64,000 nt of DNA. It comes from Oscarella lobularis. Taxonomy: Eukaryota > Porifera > Homoscleromorpha > Homosclerophorida > Oscarellidae. The translations under genes and the position numbers were made by a program. Within the stretch, counting starts at the first letter, position 1. The number at the start of each line of letters is the position of its first letter. Under the pieces are notes generated by a model. It worked only from the letters and a program-made list of their open reading frames with translations. It made no database searches and was not told where the DNA came from. This document shows positions 1-12,089 of the stretch, one piece after another. The DNA lies in the NCBI RefSeq assembly GCF_947507565.1, contig NC_089179.1, forward strand, positions 186,001 to 250,000. Reading direction: 5' to 3'.

Positions 1-2117
1 CTGTGCCTCCTATTCGCCAACCTATCCGTCAGCGAAGGTTTGCGAGACAAAGAAAAGGGCCGTAGCGAGCGTCCCCTCGTGCTAGATTGCGCCTGGACGT
101 TCATCCGCTGTACAAACGCGACGCCGTCCGTTCCTCAAGAGAAACGCCTTTGTTCCTGTGACGACTCGCCGTCAGCGTCGCCGTCGGCAAACGGAAGTTT
201 TTGCTATCGACAAAGCAACTGTAATTTGTAAAAGTTTCGCAACGAATCATCCTATGTCGTTTGATAGCCGCCTGGTCGACGTGGGAACCCTGGTCGCTTT
301 GGGGCCCTGTCTGCGTCCAAGGAGCGTCGAACGTCAGTCAGACGCGACAACGCGTGAGATCCTGCTCGCCGTGCAGCGACTGCTCAGGAAGCGATATCGA
401 TGTACAAGCGAGACAAAATTGCTGCCGTGAGCGGATATTCTGTAGAGAGAAAAAAACGCGTAAACTTCGTGTAGCGATTGACGGCAACTGGGGCCAATGG
501 AGCGCGTGGCTTGCGTCGGCGACTTGCGGCAACGTTACGCGTCAACGCTTTCGACAGTGCGACAGTCACGCGTGCGGTGGAAAACCCTGCGACGGCGACT
601 TCTTCGAGACGAATACGTCGTATTCGTGCTGTCGTAAGGAAGACAGAGAGGCGTCGTTTTGATTTTTTTCTAGCGAGTCTTATAGCGACAGACGGCACGT
701 GGGGCGCGTGGACGTTTCACGCGTGGACGCCTTCGTGCGGCCGCGCCGTTCGAGTCAAGACGAGAGCATGCGAAGGAGCCGTATGCGGCGGCGTAAATCA
801 CTGCGAGGGAGATAAAGACGAGAGCGAATTCGATACGATCTGCTGTCGTAAGAATTTCGACGCCCTGTTCATGATGCGTATAGCGTGGCTTTTGATCTCC
901 AGCTGTGAACGGTGGCTGGTCCGTTGTGGCCGTCGGAAATTGGTCGTCAGAATGCGGCAACATATCTAGAATAGTAAAGCGAAATTGCACGAATCCGCCT
1001 CCCAACGAATGCGGTAAAGATTGCAAGGGGAGTAGCGTGTACCTAGAAGAAAGAATCACGCCGTGCCGTAAGTTGTCCTGCATAATCATTCATTTCGTAT
1101 CTTCTACTGTATAACCCATAGCAACAACGCCAATGCCGTCAACGGCTGCTTCAACTCCTGTTTTATTGTTTAGTCCGAGTAGTGGTGCTCGTGGATCGAT
1201 TTCTCACCTTCGTAAGTTTATATGTGTTCTTTGACGAGGCTACATGGTTATGAAGTCTTGTGTTTTTCAGATCCTGCTATTGTTGCCTCTCTGATTGCAG
1301 TTCCTGTGATTCTTTCAATTCCTTTCTTTATCTGGGTCGTCGTTCTCGTACAAAAACGGTGAGCAGGACCGAAGGTAGTTGCTTTGAGCGGTCCAAGACA
1401 CCCTCCTCTTCTCTTAGAAATCAACCGCGTCCAAGGAAACATCGCGGCAAAATTCACGCGACTAGAGCGGTAAGCGTACGAGGATCCTTTCGAAAGATTG
1501 TGTCTCGGCTTCGACCCAAAACGCCACGCGAAACAAACAACGAAATCTACGAGGAATCGAATCAGGTTCCAATGAATACGTTTAGTTCTCACATGACGCT
1601 CGGCAATCCGGCGTACATCTTTGGAGAACCCCCTAAGCAAGGGCTTCAAAATATGAGAACCCCAACTCCGATTCAAGTATCGCCATCCCCAGCACCCCCA
1701 AGTAGTCATTATGTTGTAGAGGATGAATCAACGCAGCCCTACTATCATGACGTAGAAGATCACAAAGACAGCAGTGATGATACGCATTCGAATGCGACAG
1801 TGTACGAGACATTGTCAAAGTATGACCAGAAGCAGTTGCGTTATCCAAACCATGTAGCAACAATGCCTCTTGCTGGTGCGAACGCGAGTCCCGTAGTGGA
1901 ATCTATTAAGTATGCTAGTATGAATTCAAGACCATCGCTTGATGGATCAATTGCTTCATCAGGACACAGTGAGAATGCGCTGTTGCCTAGCAACGCTGCA
2001 AGAGGCACTAACGTTTCTAATCCTCTTTTCAAAATTGAAATTGGTAGTCAAGAGAATGAGGAGGGCAGAAATTTGACGGGCTATGAACAATGCATAGACC
2101 ATCGGAAAATCGCATAG
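1..2117 (+). CDS. TSP1-repeat single-pass transmembrane receptor (5' end outside window)
   Basis: Partial gene. Exons that join in frame, all at phase 1 up to the membrane exon, are <1-220, 268-426, 475-633, 686-847, 903-1067, 1122-1211, 1271-1358 and 1418-2117. Four consecutive exons each encode one thrombospondin type 1-like module (AWSTWEPWSLWG, GNWGQWSAW, GTWGAWTF, GGWSVVAVGNW) with conserved Cys, most ending in a CC pair. A Ser/Thr/Pro stalk follows, then one hydrophobic segment (about 24 residues, IVASLIAVPVILSIPFFIWV) and a basic stop-transfer. The roughly 230-residue cytoplasmic tail has tyrosine motifs: NPAY (PTB/endocytosis type), VYETL, and YASM (YxxM, PI3K-SH2 type). TSP1 modules bind matrix or guidance ligands, so a surface receptor role is inferred; the exact family is not recognised. 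The reading frame stops at 2117, inside a duplicated tail motif (see next entry). Confidence 0.8.
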
Positions 2118-2230
2118 ATAAAATTTCACAGGCAGAACATCAGTCTGGCGAAGGCAGAAATTCAACGATTGGCTACGAAAAAATGTACAGACCCTCTGAC
2201 AGCCACATAGCTAAAATGCAAGCGCATTGA
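2061..2230 (+). repeat. Duplicated tail motif with a 1-base frame difference after the receptor stop
   Basis: Bases 2061-2123 and 2150-2218 are related copies. Copy 1 reads EGRNLTGYEQ and then shifts frame to a stop at 2117. Copy 2 reads EGRNSTIGYEKMYRPSDSHI in another frame that is open to a TGA at 2228-2230. Copy 1 has gaacaatg where copy 2 has gaaaaaatg. The second frame resumes the repeat (MHRPSENRIDKI) directly after that point, so the region looks like a continuation of the receptor tail separated by a 1-base indel. This is either an assembly error or a real recent truncation. Confidence 0.6.
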
Positions 2231-2378
2231 GTAAAAATAGTGATTAGAATCGTTTAATTAATTGAAAATTTAAGCGCAGACATAGAATATGCAGTTGGTA
2301 TCAACCCGCTTCTGCAAAGCGTTCCCGTATTACCGAAATGAATGCGCGATGGGATAGGGATTACTTTCTCTAGCCATC

Positions 2379-2833
2379 ATGGATCCGTCTGGTGGAGAAG
2401 AGCGACGCGATCACCGAACGCCGACCGATCGTCTGAACGTTCTCAGACTGGTGCGCGAACCGCGAGTAACGAACGCGATCCGATCGGCACCCTCCCCTTT
2501 CCCCCGTGACGAAGAAAAAAAAACCGACATACCCTAGCAAGGAATGAAAAGTCGCGACGATCTTCGAATCTCGCCCGCCTACTCGATCCCAATTTCCTCT
2601 TCGCTAGACGCCGGACTAGTCTCTCTCCCCCGATCCCTCCCAATCCTAATCGCTTCCCCTCCGCGCGCACGCACACACAGATTGACGTCGGCGGCGTCCA
2701 ATGGCGTCGTTACGCTCTCGCCGCCGGTCTCGCCAGTCCCAAGGACGACGCGCTGCTCGTCGCGTGGAATCGCCTGCTCTCACGCGGCATCGCCGCTTGG
2801 TTTCACGGTCACGAATCGATCGATTCCGTCGTC

Positions 2834-2872
<39 letters not shown>

Positions 2873-5800
2873 AGCCCCCCGCCCACGACGCGACCCCGAT
2901 CGACGCCGCAACCGAACGAATCGACGACGGAGACGACGTGGCGACGACAATTGTGGGTCTTCTGGACGTCAATCGAAACGTCGGCCGAAGTGCAACGGCT
3001 TGTCGGTACGGAATTGGAAGGTAAGGAAGACCCCGACGCGCGTCGAACGGGAATCGGGGCCCTCAGGGGGGTCCCCCCTCCTCTCACCCCTCTTCCCCCT
3101 CCGTCAGAAATCGACTCTGGAAGCGGCGTTAGCGACGGCGACGAATGCCACGCGGCTATGCTTGCCGCCTATCACTGCCTTCTAACGAGGTATCGCATCC
3201 GCGCGACTATATGTATAGAACCCCGGCGGCGAAAAGAAAAACTATAGGGTTCTCATCGAAAATCGTTTCGCGTGCGTCGGACGATGGTTCGTCAAGCCCC
3301 AATTGACCGACGCCGTTCGCAACGTGGCAACGCCCATCGCGACGGCGACGGCGGCGGCGACGGCAACAACATGTGCAATTAATCGGTATTTATATATATA
3401 TTGTATACTCTCTTCCGGTGCGGACCGTCTCATCTCATCTATAGCGATTCGGTTCTATACGCCTTTTCGCTCTTTGTACACGGTGGCCGCTGGCTTTGTG
3501 CCGCCGTCGACGTGCGACTCTGCTCGGCACTCGAATATCTCAATAGGTCGCATTTGAGTTGCCGGCAACCGGCGACGGAACCTCCGCCGAGAGGTGTCGT
3601 TTTTTTTTTCGACTCTCCCCACCCGTGTGACGTCTTCTTTTCAGTTTTACTCTGCCCCAGCGGCGTCGGCGGAACGTTGAAATTGCCTTTGCCGCGATTT
3701 GTCGTCGCCGCGGCGAAAGACGGCCGGGAAGCGATTTTGAAGGAGTGGTCCGTCTTTTATCCGGCTCTCGTGCCGAAAGCGGCTGCAATGGCGGCGTCGG
3801 CGCGTCGGGACGGCGGGGAACTTCCGGGTTTGGTTGAAGTGGATGTCCAAGGAATTCGCCTTCTCTATCCATCGGCTCTCGTCTTGGTTGTAAATCGTAA
3901 GAAGACGCTGAGAGGAAAGTCGGCGAAAGGCGAAGTATCCCTTGTTGGCTTGCTTGATGAATTGGCGAAACTCAGTTGGGAATTAAATATTAGCGGTAGT
4001 GCGCCGATGACGTCGAGGTGAGGTGGGACGACCGAAAATGGGGGAAGGGGGAAACGCGTTCTTTTTATAGTCAACAAACTATTGTTGGCAGCATTGGGAG
4101 TATGAGCGGCAGTAGCGCGTCGTCCGCTTCGACCTCTAAGGGCTTTTTTCCCCACGTCGGCTCGCTCAATAAAGATCCGTGCAACTGTGGAAGAACGAAG
4201 TAAGGTCTTGCACTATAGTCAATAATAAGATATTCTCGAAATTGAAATTATCGCTCACATACTGAACAATATTGGCGTATCTCTAACTAGTCTCACAGAA
4301 AAGTAAACAGTACTCGTCTACATACCGTTTTAGAGCGTTTAGACGATTGAATTCTTACCCGCCGTAGTAATGCTCGTATCACTATTTTCCCAGGCAAAAG
4401 AGCAGTTTAAAAGTGAGAGGAAAAGAGGCCCAATCGGCATTAGGAGCCGGCGGCGGACACCGAAAAGGAGACGCTCCATTTCATCGTCGAAAAATGCCTC
4501 AAGGCGACGACGTGACGGAAAAGGCGTCCCCGAGTTGCAGCAACGAATTTGGTCCGAGCGTCGCTGCGCTGGCGAAACACGTCACCGCCGCCGCCGCGTC
4601 TTCGTCAACGACGACGGCGGCGACGGCGACGGCGACGGCGACGGGTGCAGCGAAACTACCGGTCACATCGCGTTCCACTTCCGTCCTCGCCGAGTCTCCG
4701 TTGCCGTCGCCGTTTCTGCGTCGATCGCATCAGACGTCTTTGCTTACCGCCGTCGCCGCAGTGGGACAAAGTCCAATTCAGAACAGCGTCGGCGGCAGCG
4801 GCGGATCTTTCGATCCAAAGACGTTCAATTTTGATTCTTCGCTGGCCTCGTCGCGACTCAAAGGAAGCGCAACGCAGCAGCAACAGCAACAGCAACAACT
4901 TCCGAATTCTACTGGAGATACACCGCTGTCTCCCGGAAAACGATCGTTTCTCAAGAAAGATGATTACAAACCGACAAACGCTATTTCTTCTCCGTCGGTT
5001 TGGGAGTCATATCGATTGCCTGCCAGTAGAGATTGCCCTCGGCCCCAATTCCCTCTGGAGCGTGAAATGGACTGGGCGGAAGACGACGGAGAGCCAGCAG
5101 CCAAGAGGTTAAAAACCCTCGATATTAAATAATTAATTGATTGTTTCGTTTTAGACATTTGAGTGAAAAGGAACCGGCAGCGAATCCGATGTCTATTGAT
5201 TTATCCGGGGCGCCCGACGACGACGACGACGAAGTCATTGACCTGTCCTACGTCGCAACGACGCCGACGCCGACAACGGCAACGGCAAGATCGACGAGAA
5301 GACGAAGCGGTTCGCGATCGCGGCGTACATCCAAAGTGAAACGAAGCGAGAAATTAAATCGGAAAGGATCCGTCTCCACGACGACGACGACCAAATTGGC
5401 GTCGTCGCCACTTTCTCCTGAACCGTCGCCCGTCGACGACGTGTTTGACGGGACGACGGCGACGGCGACGACGGAAACGGTAGCGGCAACGTCGGCGAAG
5501 ACGACGTCAACCACCGTGCCGCCAATAAAAGACTTTTTCTCGCACGAAAACCTCGTCATCGTTGGCAATGAATTAGACAATCTTTTCGATAACGATGACG
5601 ATGGGACGTCGAATCCTCTCGCCGCTGGCGGTGGTGGTGGCGGTGGCGGCGGCGGCGGCGGCGGCTCTGCCGTCGGTGCTGGCGGAATCGTAGCGACGGG
5701 AAAGAGCGTCGCGACCGGTACCATGGTCGCTCCGAGGGGAATTCGAGACGGAGGCGGCGGCGTAGACGCGTGCTTTCCCACGCCGCCGTCGTCACTTGAG

Positions 5801-8800
5801 CAGCCCTCTCCGGCAACGGCGGACGAAGGGAGTGCGGCGAGAAGTCATGAGCAGATGAAAGGGAGGATGTCGGTCGCCGTGGCGCGATCGGCGACGGCGC
5901 CGACCGAAGAATTGAAATATCCGGTCGAGGTATAAATACTAGGGAACGTAGGACGAGTTTTTAAAAATCGCTCGTTTTTTCTTCTATGCTAGATTTTGAA
6001 GCTGAATGAAGAGTGCGTCGTCAGCTGCCTGTTTTCGGCGATTGAATTACCCAGCAAGGGAATGATGCCCCCGTTGAAGTCTCATTCTCATTTGACCTAC
6101 ATTCCATCAACGCAAGATGTAGAACGACCCTTAAAATGTACCTCCCTTTAGTACGATTTTCTCTCTTCTTTAGGATGAGAACAAAGCGTTGAATCCATTC
6201 ACTAAAGAACCGTAAGGAAAACACGAGCCTTTACACACACACACACATTGTGCGCACTAATTCAATTGTCTGCCTGCAGGACTCCAATACTTCTAGGCGG
6301 ATCCGCTCTCACCCCATTACCCGACTTCAAGCAAATCGTCCCATCCGGCAGACAGCTCCAGCAGCCCCAGTCGACGCCAGCGTCGACGTCGCTCGCAACG
6401 ACGGGCCGCGTACCACCACGATCAGTCGTCAATTCCGTCAGTTCGCCGTGCTCGCACTGTTCGACGCCGCTACCCGCCTTGTCTGATGGCAGCGGCTCGG
6501 CGGCGACGGCGCCGCCGGGAAGTCTCATGCGACATCCGGCTGTGGGTCCATTGCACTCGCATTCGCTTCTCGTCAGTTTGCTCGCCTCGTCGCAAATTCA
6601 CATGCGACTTTCCGCCACGTACGAATTTCCGCCGCCTCCGTCGCGACCTGTCCCTGCAAGCAAATCCCTGTGTCTTCGGCCAGTGCGGCAAATATCCGAA
6701 GGATTTGACACCTCCGCGTTTTCTTCTCCTTCGAGAATGAAAAATCAACAAATGACCGAAGTGCCGCCGCCTCCGTCATCGTCGTCGTCGCCTGCGACGG
6801 ATTTGATTGAGCTCTTTCAGCGACACTGCCTTGCGTCTGTGGCGTTTCAGTCGCAATGGAACGGCGCGCGAGTCGTGGAGCGAACGAGCAGCCAGACATT
6901 GACACCGCTGAACGACATCCTAAACGGGCGATTGATTGAACGGAATTTGCAATTGGGACGAGAATTGCTGCTGAGACATTCGCCGTTCTGCGGCAGCGGC
7001 AACTATCCGGGAAGCCGAGCCGGCGACGAAGACGGTATGGGAATCTTTCTTTTCCCGTAGAGATACGCATCTATAGAGTTTCTATTTAGGTTCCCTTGTG
7101 ATGACGTCTTGCATTCGAGGAGAAAAGGACTTCTGTAACAAGGAATTGAAAGAGTTGAACTCGTTGCTAAGGCGAAACAATCTGGCGCGAGACGGTCCGG
7201 ATACCGAACCGTTATCAATTGAACAATTTGAAAGATTGGCCAATACTGGTTATATAGTTATATAGAAAACAAGTAGTATGTTTAAAAATGTTTCTCTTTC
7301 AGAGAGATTGTCTTGTTTGAAGACGTTACCTGTTCCTGCTGTGCAGGTGGGATACGACGGGGAAATTATTTCCGTTTCACCCGTTGCGCTGGTCAATTGG
7401 GTAAGTAGCATAATTGACCAAGAGTCTGACCACACACAATTGGTATTGTATTTGTATTGTAGGAAAAGTTGCAGTTGGAACCGTACTCAAATTCCCACAA
7501 CGTCATCTACTTCGCCGTCGCGCCGGAACCTCTGAATGGCGTTCGAACGTTTTTGAAGCAATTGTCGCAAGTTTACGAGGTGCGCGTTCGCGCGATACGA
7601 AAAGCAAGAAGTCTCGTTCGAATCATTTCATTTTATATACGTAGGACTGTCGTCTGGGCAAACACACGCCTAGTTCCAAAACGAGAGAAGGAATAGTCAA
7701 ATCTGGTAAGAAATACACCGATCGCGTGTCGAGCGACGACACAAGTTGGTTTTCCAAACAAGGTACGTTAGAAAAAACAATTGTTATTATTATTATTATT
7801 ATTATTTTGTCACAGGCACGTCGGCGTTCGCCCAGCAATGGCAAAGCGTAGCACGCGCGTGCCGTCACGCCGTCGTACCCTACGTTTCGACGACTCTATC
7901 GGAAGCGCACAGCGCCGCCGGCGTCGTCGATCAAGCCCGCTTCACCGTCGTCGTTTACGTCTTTATCCCGTCGCGAAACGTCGCCTCGACCGGAATGCCG
8001 TCGAATCAGGAATTCACCCTACGCTGCTTTCACGAAATCATCGAAGCGTTGCCGCCTCGCATTCGCTCGGACGTCGTTCTACAAGTGAGAACGTGAAATA
8101 GATTAAATTATTTTAATTAATAGCGAATGATGTATCTAAGGCGGTGCCTTTCGACGTGACATTGGATCACTGCTACATGCGATTAAGCTCTGAGGCGTCG
8201 TCCGAGTGGCCTTATAAGAGTTTGGCCCTGTCGATTTATGGCCAGTGTCGACCGTCAACGCAACTGCCGTCGCGAGGCAAACTGCTCACGTCGTTTGGCG
8301 CGTTGTGTTGGAACAAGAATCTGGTAAGGAAAACGGTTATTAAAAAATATATATATATAATTTAATGTATTCAGGTGGAAAATGCGTTGCCTCGCGTTTT
8401 CACTCCGGTTTTTGCACTGGAAGAAACGCCGCCGTTGCTGTCCTTCGATTCGGACGGCTTGGATGACGTCGATGGCGCGTCTTCGGACCATTGGCTCTTC
8501 TGTGGCTACTCGTGGATCAATGACAATAAGCTCTTGGTCGCAGTGCTGACTGACGCGCGCGGAAGCGTACTAGAACCGACCGTCATATCAGTATCAAAGT
8601 AAGTGAAAGAGAAACGCGCGCACGAAGAGAAATTGACTTCGCCTTAGGTCCCACGATCTGACCGCGAGTCAACTGCTTCTCTCAGCCTTCAAGAATTTAT
8701 ACGAGTTCTGCGTTGACTTCGTCTCTCGCGTGCGACAGCAGTTTCGCATCGTTTTTACGCGCGTCGGCGGCGCGACGACGTTGAGTTCTGATGAATTGCT

Positions 8801-9915
8801 TGCGTGGCGTCGGCTCCTGACGCGTCGTCGTCTTTTGGCGACGAATTCGAAGCTCGCTGATTGTCGAATTGCGAAAGCGTTGCCGTCTAGTTACGTACAC
8901 TCAACAATTCTCTCGGCGTCAGTTGTGAGCCTGGAAATGGATGATAAACTGCGGGTCGTATCGTCGGAAGGTAAAGCGAGAAGGCCAACAACAACTGGTT
9001 TAGCGAGTAAACGCCTTTCTCTGCCTTCCTTCTCAGGCAAACGTAGTTCGTCGACACTGCTTGTATTTCCGTCGGATTTTGACGCAAAACAGCCGACCAC
9101 TTTCAAGGAACTCTCGTCAGAAACGATTCCACTCGGAAGTGGCAGTGCCAACATGGGAAGCTTCGACGCGGCGACAGCTGCAGCCGCAGCTGCCGCCGCC
9201 GCAGCGACCAACTCCACCGACGCACTCGACCTGGCGACGACAGCAGACGATCTTCTTACCAGTATGACTTCATTGTCGAAGCACGGCGGAGGACGCGAAT
9301 CGACTGCCTCGTCGGAAGTGGACACTTTTCTGTTCAATCCGCCGTCGACTGAAGCGACGTCCGCTGCCTCGCATATCGCCGATTTTCGAGCGGAAGAGCA
9401 CTCGTTGGCCGACACGCCGACTGATATGCCCTTTTTGCTGAGCGGAACGAGTTCTGAGGAGAAAGGCGCTGATGCAGGTCCAGAAATTGGAAGCAAGACC
9501 AAAGGAAAAAACGATGCAGAGAGCAGTCTATGCAATGGCTATTTATTTGTGTGTCTCGATGAGACCGGCAAAGACGAGACGACGCCAACTGTAATAAAGG
9601 TGAAGTGGGTACACGACTAAGGGCGGGAGAGTTGACGATTTTTTTCAATTAGGGATCTCTATCTGTGTGTTCTCACACCAAACCTCTATTGTACCAGCAA
9701 CATTTGAGGTAACACGGCTCTAATAAAACGACGCCTGTCCAACGTTTTTTTCGTCTAGATTCATAATGGAGCGTTACGACGCCCTCTCTTGGCTTGGATT
9801 GGATCTGACCACGGGTCGTCGTTCGTCTGGCCTGCCATTTCACTTGTCCGTTGCTGAGACACTGGCTGGAGAAGTGGACGGCGTTTTCTCTCATCTCATT
9901 CACTCCGAAACGTAA
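2379..9915 (+). CDS. MED13: Mediator complex subunit 13 (CDK8-module)
   Basis: MED13 links the CDK8/cyclin C/MED12 kinase module to core Mediator in the nucleus. The start is supported by exon 1 (2379-2450) joining in phase 0 to exon 2 (from 2683): LNVLRLIDVGGVQWRRYAL matches the conserved N-terminal SNLFxLxDLxGIKWKRY. Further hallmarks in order: RQLWVFWTS (about 2945); YAFSLFVHGGRWLC (about 3450); LKEWSVFYPAL; GLVEVDVQGIRLLYPSALVLV; ELDNLFDNDDDG (about 5570) and CFPTPPSSLEQ (about 5770) of the central region; the PIWI-like C-terminal half with KSLALSIYGQCR (about 8220) and WLFCGYSWINDNKLLV (about 8490); and the end RYDALSWLGLDLTTGRRSSGLPFHL. Many short introns interrupt it. Low-complexity Pro, Gln, Thr and Gly runs in exons 2 and 4-5 lie in expected disordered linkers. 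Intermediate exon edges are approximate. Confidence 0.93.
7784..7807. repeat. ATT microsatellite in a MED13 intron
   Basis: An uninterrupted TTA/ATT trinucleotide run sits just before an intron 3' splice site. A similar AAT/ATT run lies at about 63628-63655 in a VMP1 intron. Confidence 0.9.
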
Positions 9916-10373
9916 CGGTAAAGGGTCTAGAGCTGCTGCTGCTGCTGCTTATTGGCAAAGGGGAGAGATTTATATATTTTAAATTTTGGTTTTGTAATGT
10001 GCCAATGTACAGAGAAGAGGGAGTTTTTAATTTCAGAGTAGCGATAAGGTATATATTTGTGTATCCCTCTCCCCCAACGTTTTCCTTTGTCGCCCCCCCC
10101 CCCCCCGGATAAGGATCACGTCTATGATTATGTAGATTGAGTTGTATTTGCGATGCTGTCGTATCGGACATTACATACAGTACATGAAATTTCTCTGACT
10201 TTAATTATTACTAAGTACTCGCCTTTTTTACAAGACTGTATGAAATAGTGTACGCTTTGATGTCTTTTGCATATCATAGAATTACTATTGTCTATCTGTG
10301 CGTCTTGTTGAATTTTCAGTAGCAATTTCATAAGGAATGCGTGGTACAGAAAAAAAACAAGCAGACTGAATTT
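9916..10373. other. Intergenic region between convergent MED13 and ACADS
   Basis: There is no supported gene. It probably holds the 3' UTRs of both convergent genes. It contains a short GCT run (about 9931-9950) and an uninterrupted C14 tract at 10093-10106. I see no unambiguous AATAAA signal for either gene. Confidence 0.7.
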
Positions 10374-12020
10374 TCATGCGTTTTGTTCTTTTAGAACCTG
10401 TCCGGCAATGACCAGACGCTGAATTTCGCTTGTGCCTTCATAAATTTCCGTGATGCGAGCATCGCGATAGTGCCGTTCAGCCTGCATCTCCTGAACATAG
10501 CCCATGCCTCCAAGAACTTGAATAGCCTTTTTCGACGTCACAATAGAAAGCGGATATCGAAGGATGAAAGTCTTACCTGGTGTGACACAAAAGTGGCAGT
10601 TTCCGACGCCGTCAGCTTGGCCATGGCGGCGGCTTTTACGTGCGGTCTTCCGGAATCCTTCAGGGCAGCGGCCTTCCACGTGAGCAGTCTTGAACTTTCA
10701 ATGCGACATGCCATATCCGCGATTTTGTTCTAGAAGCATCGTTTGTACAGGAGAGCGCGACGGATTTCTCCCGTTCACCTGAATTGTTTGCATTTTCGCG
10801 ATTGGCTGATTGAACGCCTTTCGTTCCTGAGCGTAACGAACGGCCAATTCGTACGCTGCCTATGAATACAGTAGTGAATGCTCACTCGCACTCAAAGTGG
10901 ACCTAAGGTACCTGAGCTATACCAATAGCCTGGCCAGCAATTCCTATTCTCCCAGCATCGAGAACAGTCTGAAACAAAGAAAATGCGTCTCCTAACTTAC
11001 CCCCCAGCACAAGCACAAAGACACCATTGCTATTTTGAAACCCTGTCCTGGTTCACCAAGCAGATTCTCCTTTGGAATTCGACAGTCTTCGAATATGAGA
11101 TTGCAAGTGGAAGACGCCCTGATGCCCAGCTTCTTCTCCAACTTCCCGAGCGTTAACCCTTCCGTCGGTTTGGGAACAACGAAAGCCGAAATTCCCTAAA
11201 CAGGTTGATTACAGCATCCTGACACTTCAATACTAAATTTGCCTTGTGTTGTAAAGATTTATCAGTCGTGGCAAACACCTTCAATTGAAACGAAAATGAG
11301 CAGCAAGGTCACAATGAATTGGTCGTCTTACAATAGCCGCAGTTGACTCGAACCCGTTCGTGATCCACGCTTTGGTGCCGTTCAACACCCAACAGTCGCC
11401 GTCGTCTCGTGCCGTCGTTGACGCCGCACCAGCATCGCTCCCATTGCCCGGTTCGCTCAGTGCAAACGCTCCAACGCGACTCCCGTCGACATGAGGACCA
11501 ATGAACGTCTCCTTCAAATAGTCGCTTCCGTACTTTTCCAAGGGACCGAGAAAGAGGCTCTGCATGTATGAAGGTTAGTGGGTGTAGGGGCGTGGCACGG
11601 TTTCTCCCCTACGTTATTGACGGAAAGAACGACTCCTGTGGATGCACAGCCCCGGCTTATCTCTTCCATAGCGATAGCATAAGCGAGATAATCCATCCCC
11701 GTTCCTCCGTATTTTTCGCTCGTCGTTAGAGCCATCAGGCCGAGATCGCCCATTCCTTTTACCTTTTTTTTTGACGCTTCTATTGAATAAGGAACTACCT
11801 GTACTAGTTTTTTAACCTGTTTTGCAGGATATCGAGCTTCCTGGTCCAACATGCTTGCAACTGGGGCCAATTCGTTGTCGGCGAAGTCGCGGCAGGTTTT
11901 TCGAAGCATTTCGTGCGTTTCGGGCAGATCCATTAGACTCGACGCTTGCCTAACAAGCGGAAAGGGTCGTCCCCTCCTGAGAAGGAACGCCGCGCGACTA
12001 CAACGCTGCAGAAATGCCAT
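10374..12020 (-). CDS. ACADS: Short-chain specific acyl-CoA dehydrogenase, mitochondrial
   Basis: This enzyme catalyses the FAD-dependent first step of beta-oxidation of short acyl-CoAs in the mitochondrial matrix. The N-terminus is Arg/Ser/Leu-rich and lacks acidic residues ([20 protein letters not shown]), a probable mitochondrial presequence. Signature blocks follow in order: [49 protein letters not shown] and [13 protein letters not shown] (flavin/substrate region); the [17 protein letters not shown] block near 10925-10970; [20 protein letters not shown]; and the catalytic-base region [20 protein letters not shown] close to the C-terminus, where the Glu of IYEGTSE is the general base in this family. 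The C-terminal end ([12 protein letters not shown]) fits ACADS better than the medium-chain enzyme. It has several short introns. Its ATG is 69 bases from that of divergent PRR11. Confidence 0.93.
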
Positions 12021-12089
12021 TGACGCAAAACCGAAACCGGGACGTTAATTCCAACTTCCCCGTATAACGTTTAAAATTGAAACGTCGTG
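12021..12089. promoter_or_regulatory. 69-bp bidirectional gap between ACADS and PRR11 start codons
   Basis: The ACADS ATG is at 12020-12018 (-) and the PRR11 ATG at 12090 (+). Only 69 bases separate them, so the two core promoters must overlap or share elements. No TATA box is evident (the nearest resemblance is gtataacg). The shared-promoter role is inferred from spacing. Confidence 0.6.

Noticed and set aside
2833-2873. GCC/CCG trinucleotide run suggestive of an expansion locus
   Set aside because: It encodes a poly-Pro tract inside MED13 exon 2; similar runs are common in disordered regions throughout this window.
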